32,722 nt of DNA, from positions 1-32,722 of the forward strand of contig CAMFSS010000001.1 of the NCBI GenBank assembly GCA_945983195.1, in the 5' to 3' direction. A program made the position numbers and the translations under genes. The notes beneath the pieces are model-generated. The model had not been told where the DNA came from. It was given only the letters and a program-made list of their open reading frames with translations, and made no database searches. This document shows positions 32,182 to 32,722 of the stretch, in pieces; the first letter of the stretch is position 1; every line of letters starts with the position of its first letter. This DNA comes from an uncultured Prevotellaceae bacterium (GTDB lineage Bacteria > Bacteroidota > Bacteroidia > Bacteroidales > Muribaculaceae).

Positions 32182-32721
32182 TCACAGCCCTATGCTGAAC
32201 GAAGGATGCTGCTTCTCACCCGGAATCCAAAGATTTTCAACCGTGAAAGTGAGCGGCTTACCTGCCTCAACGCTGATGTTGCGAGAGGTGAACGGACGCA
32301 ACTGGAACGGATTGCCTCCGCGTGTGAACAGGAACGTCATGGAGGTGTTATTTGTGAGCCGCACGATGCGCACACCCTTCTTATTGGTGCTCACCACCTC
32401 ATGGGTGACGCAGGCATTGAAAAAGTCGCGCACAAGCTGCTCATCGCCTGCCAAAGACCCATAGGCGTAGGCGAGCGTGCGATGTGCGAGCAGAGCCTCC
32501 TTTACCGCCTCAGGAGTGTTCTCTCTGGCGAGAATAAGGGTCATGTCGCGCTGCTGTCCGTTGACGCCATATACCGAAGCCGTGGCATTGTGAATGTCGG
32601 TGTTGGCAGCCATAAACAGCCCCTGCTCTTTTGCGCGATTAGCAACGCAAGGTTTATATTAGGGAACATTCATTATATCCATTCCGTCGATCAGCTTCAC
32701 GTCTAATTCGCTCTTCTCATA
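32182..32721 (-). CDS. PHP-domain phosphoesterase, C-terminal part, runs off the window and has an in-frame TAA
   Basis: The minus-strand frame entering from the right edge reads YEKSELDVKLIDGMDIMNVP, then TAA (32661-32659), then YKPCVANRAKEQGLF and MAANTDIHNATASVYG. The latter is the last metal-binding block (TDIH) of PHP-type phosphoesterases found in Bacteroidales. The rest (TLILARENTPEAVKEALLAH, RTLAYAYGSLAGDEQLVRD) and the terminal beta-domain also match that family, as I remember it. Reading continues in phase on both sides of the TAA. The longest uninterrupted piece starts at ATG 32613 (143 aa). It lacks the N-terminal PHP metal site (HxH), which lies outside the window, so its activity cannot be judged. 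Confidence 0.72.
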
Positions 32722-32722
32722 T

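Noticed and set aside
2889..32721. Alternative genetic code or stop-codon recoding
   Set aside because: All three stop codons occur inside genes, while ribH, aroK, queG, frr, pyrH and others end normally. The one tRNA in view reads Tyr codons and is not a suppressor. Kept only as a remote possibility.
1..32722. CRISPR array, prophage or insertion sequence
   Set aside because: No regularly spaced short repeats with unique spacers, no transposase, integrase or phage structural gene was seen on either strand. The only tandem repeats are the three hairpin-promoter units.

Overview
The window looks like chromosomal DNA from a gut Bacteroidales bacterium, most likely Muribaculaceae or a near relative (inferred from the gene set; no 16S is present). 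Supporting signs are the Bacteroidetes promoter pattern (TTTG, 19-21 nt, TAnnTTTG) before most genes, the DUF2723 membrane protein, a GH84 hexosaminidase, an SGNH/MBOAT acetylation pair, a large outer-membrane beta-barrel protein with a carboxypeptidase-D-like plug, and C-terminal tails resembling type A sorting domains. Coding DNA is GC-richer than the AT-rich intergenic DNA.

Layout. 1-2521 (minus): pfkB-type kinase, TPR protein, ribH and tRNA-Tyr, from one good promoter. 2746-5474 (plus): secreted GH84 enzyme, interrupted by an in-frame TGA. 5496-6125: aroK. 6203-11344 (plus): DUF2723 membrane protein (in-frame TAA near its end), polysaccharide deacetylase and queG. 11416-12834 (minus): pyrH-frr. 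12913-13165: three tandem ~84-bp units, each with a hairpin and a promoter. 13223-16107 (plus): SGNH hydrolase (split by in-frame stops) and MBOAT acyltransferase. 16124-16597 (minus): cdd. 16616-17230: GH73 lipoprotein. 17480-19840: secreted choice-of-anchor J-like protein. 19924-20405: remnant of a HigB toxin followed by an intact HigA antitoxin. 20572-23508: outer-membrane beta-barrel protein. 23773-25218: amt. 25623-28793: LTA-synthase-like phosphotransferase and acyltransferase 3. 28801-31783: a fourth hairpin-promoter element, then a secreted GH13 amylase. 31823-32001 (minus): small frameshifted secreted-protein gene. 32182-32721 (minus): end of a PHP-type phosphoesterase, again with an in-frame TAA.

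Much of the region concerns the cell envelope and polysaccharides: glycan hydrolysis (GH84, GH13, GH73), polymer modification (deacetylase, SGNH/MBOAT, acyltransferase 3, LTA-synthase-like protein) and outer-membrane transport. Housekeeping genes (ribH, aroK, queG, frr, pyrH, cdd, amt) lie between them.

Two things stand out. First, a repeat family at 12913-13165 and 28801-28872 keeps fixed flanks around a palindrome whose sequence differs between copies, and the -33 promoter box lies inside the right arm of that palindrome. Second, four conserved genes carry in-frame stop codons (TGA, TAA, TAG/TAA, TAA) with matching protein sequence on both sides. That means real decay, a draft-sequence artefact, or (least likely) readthrough.
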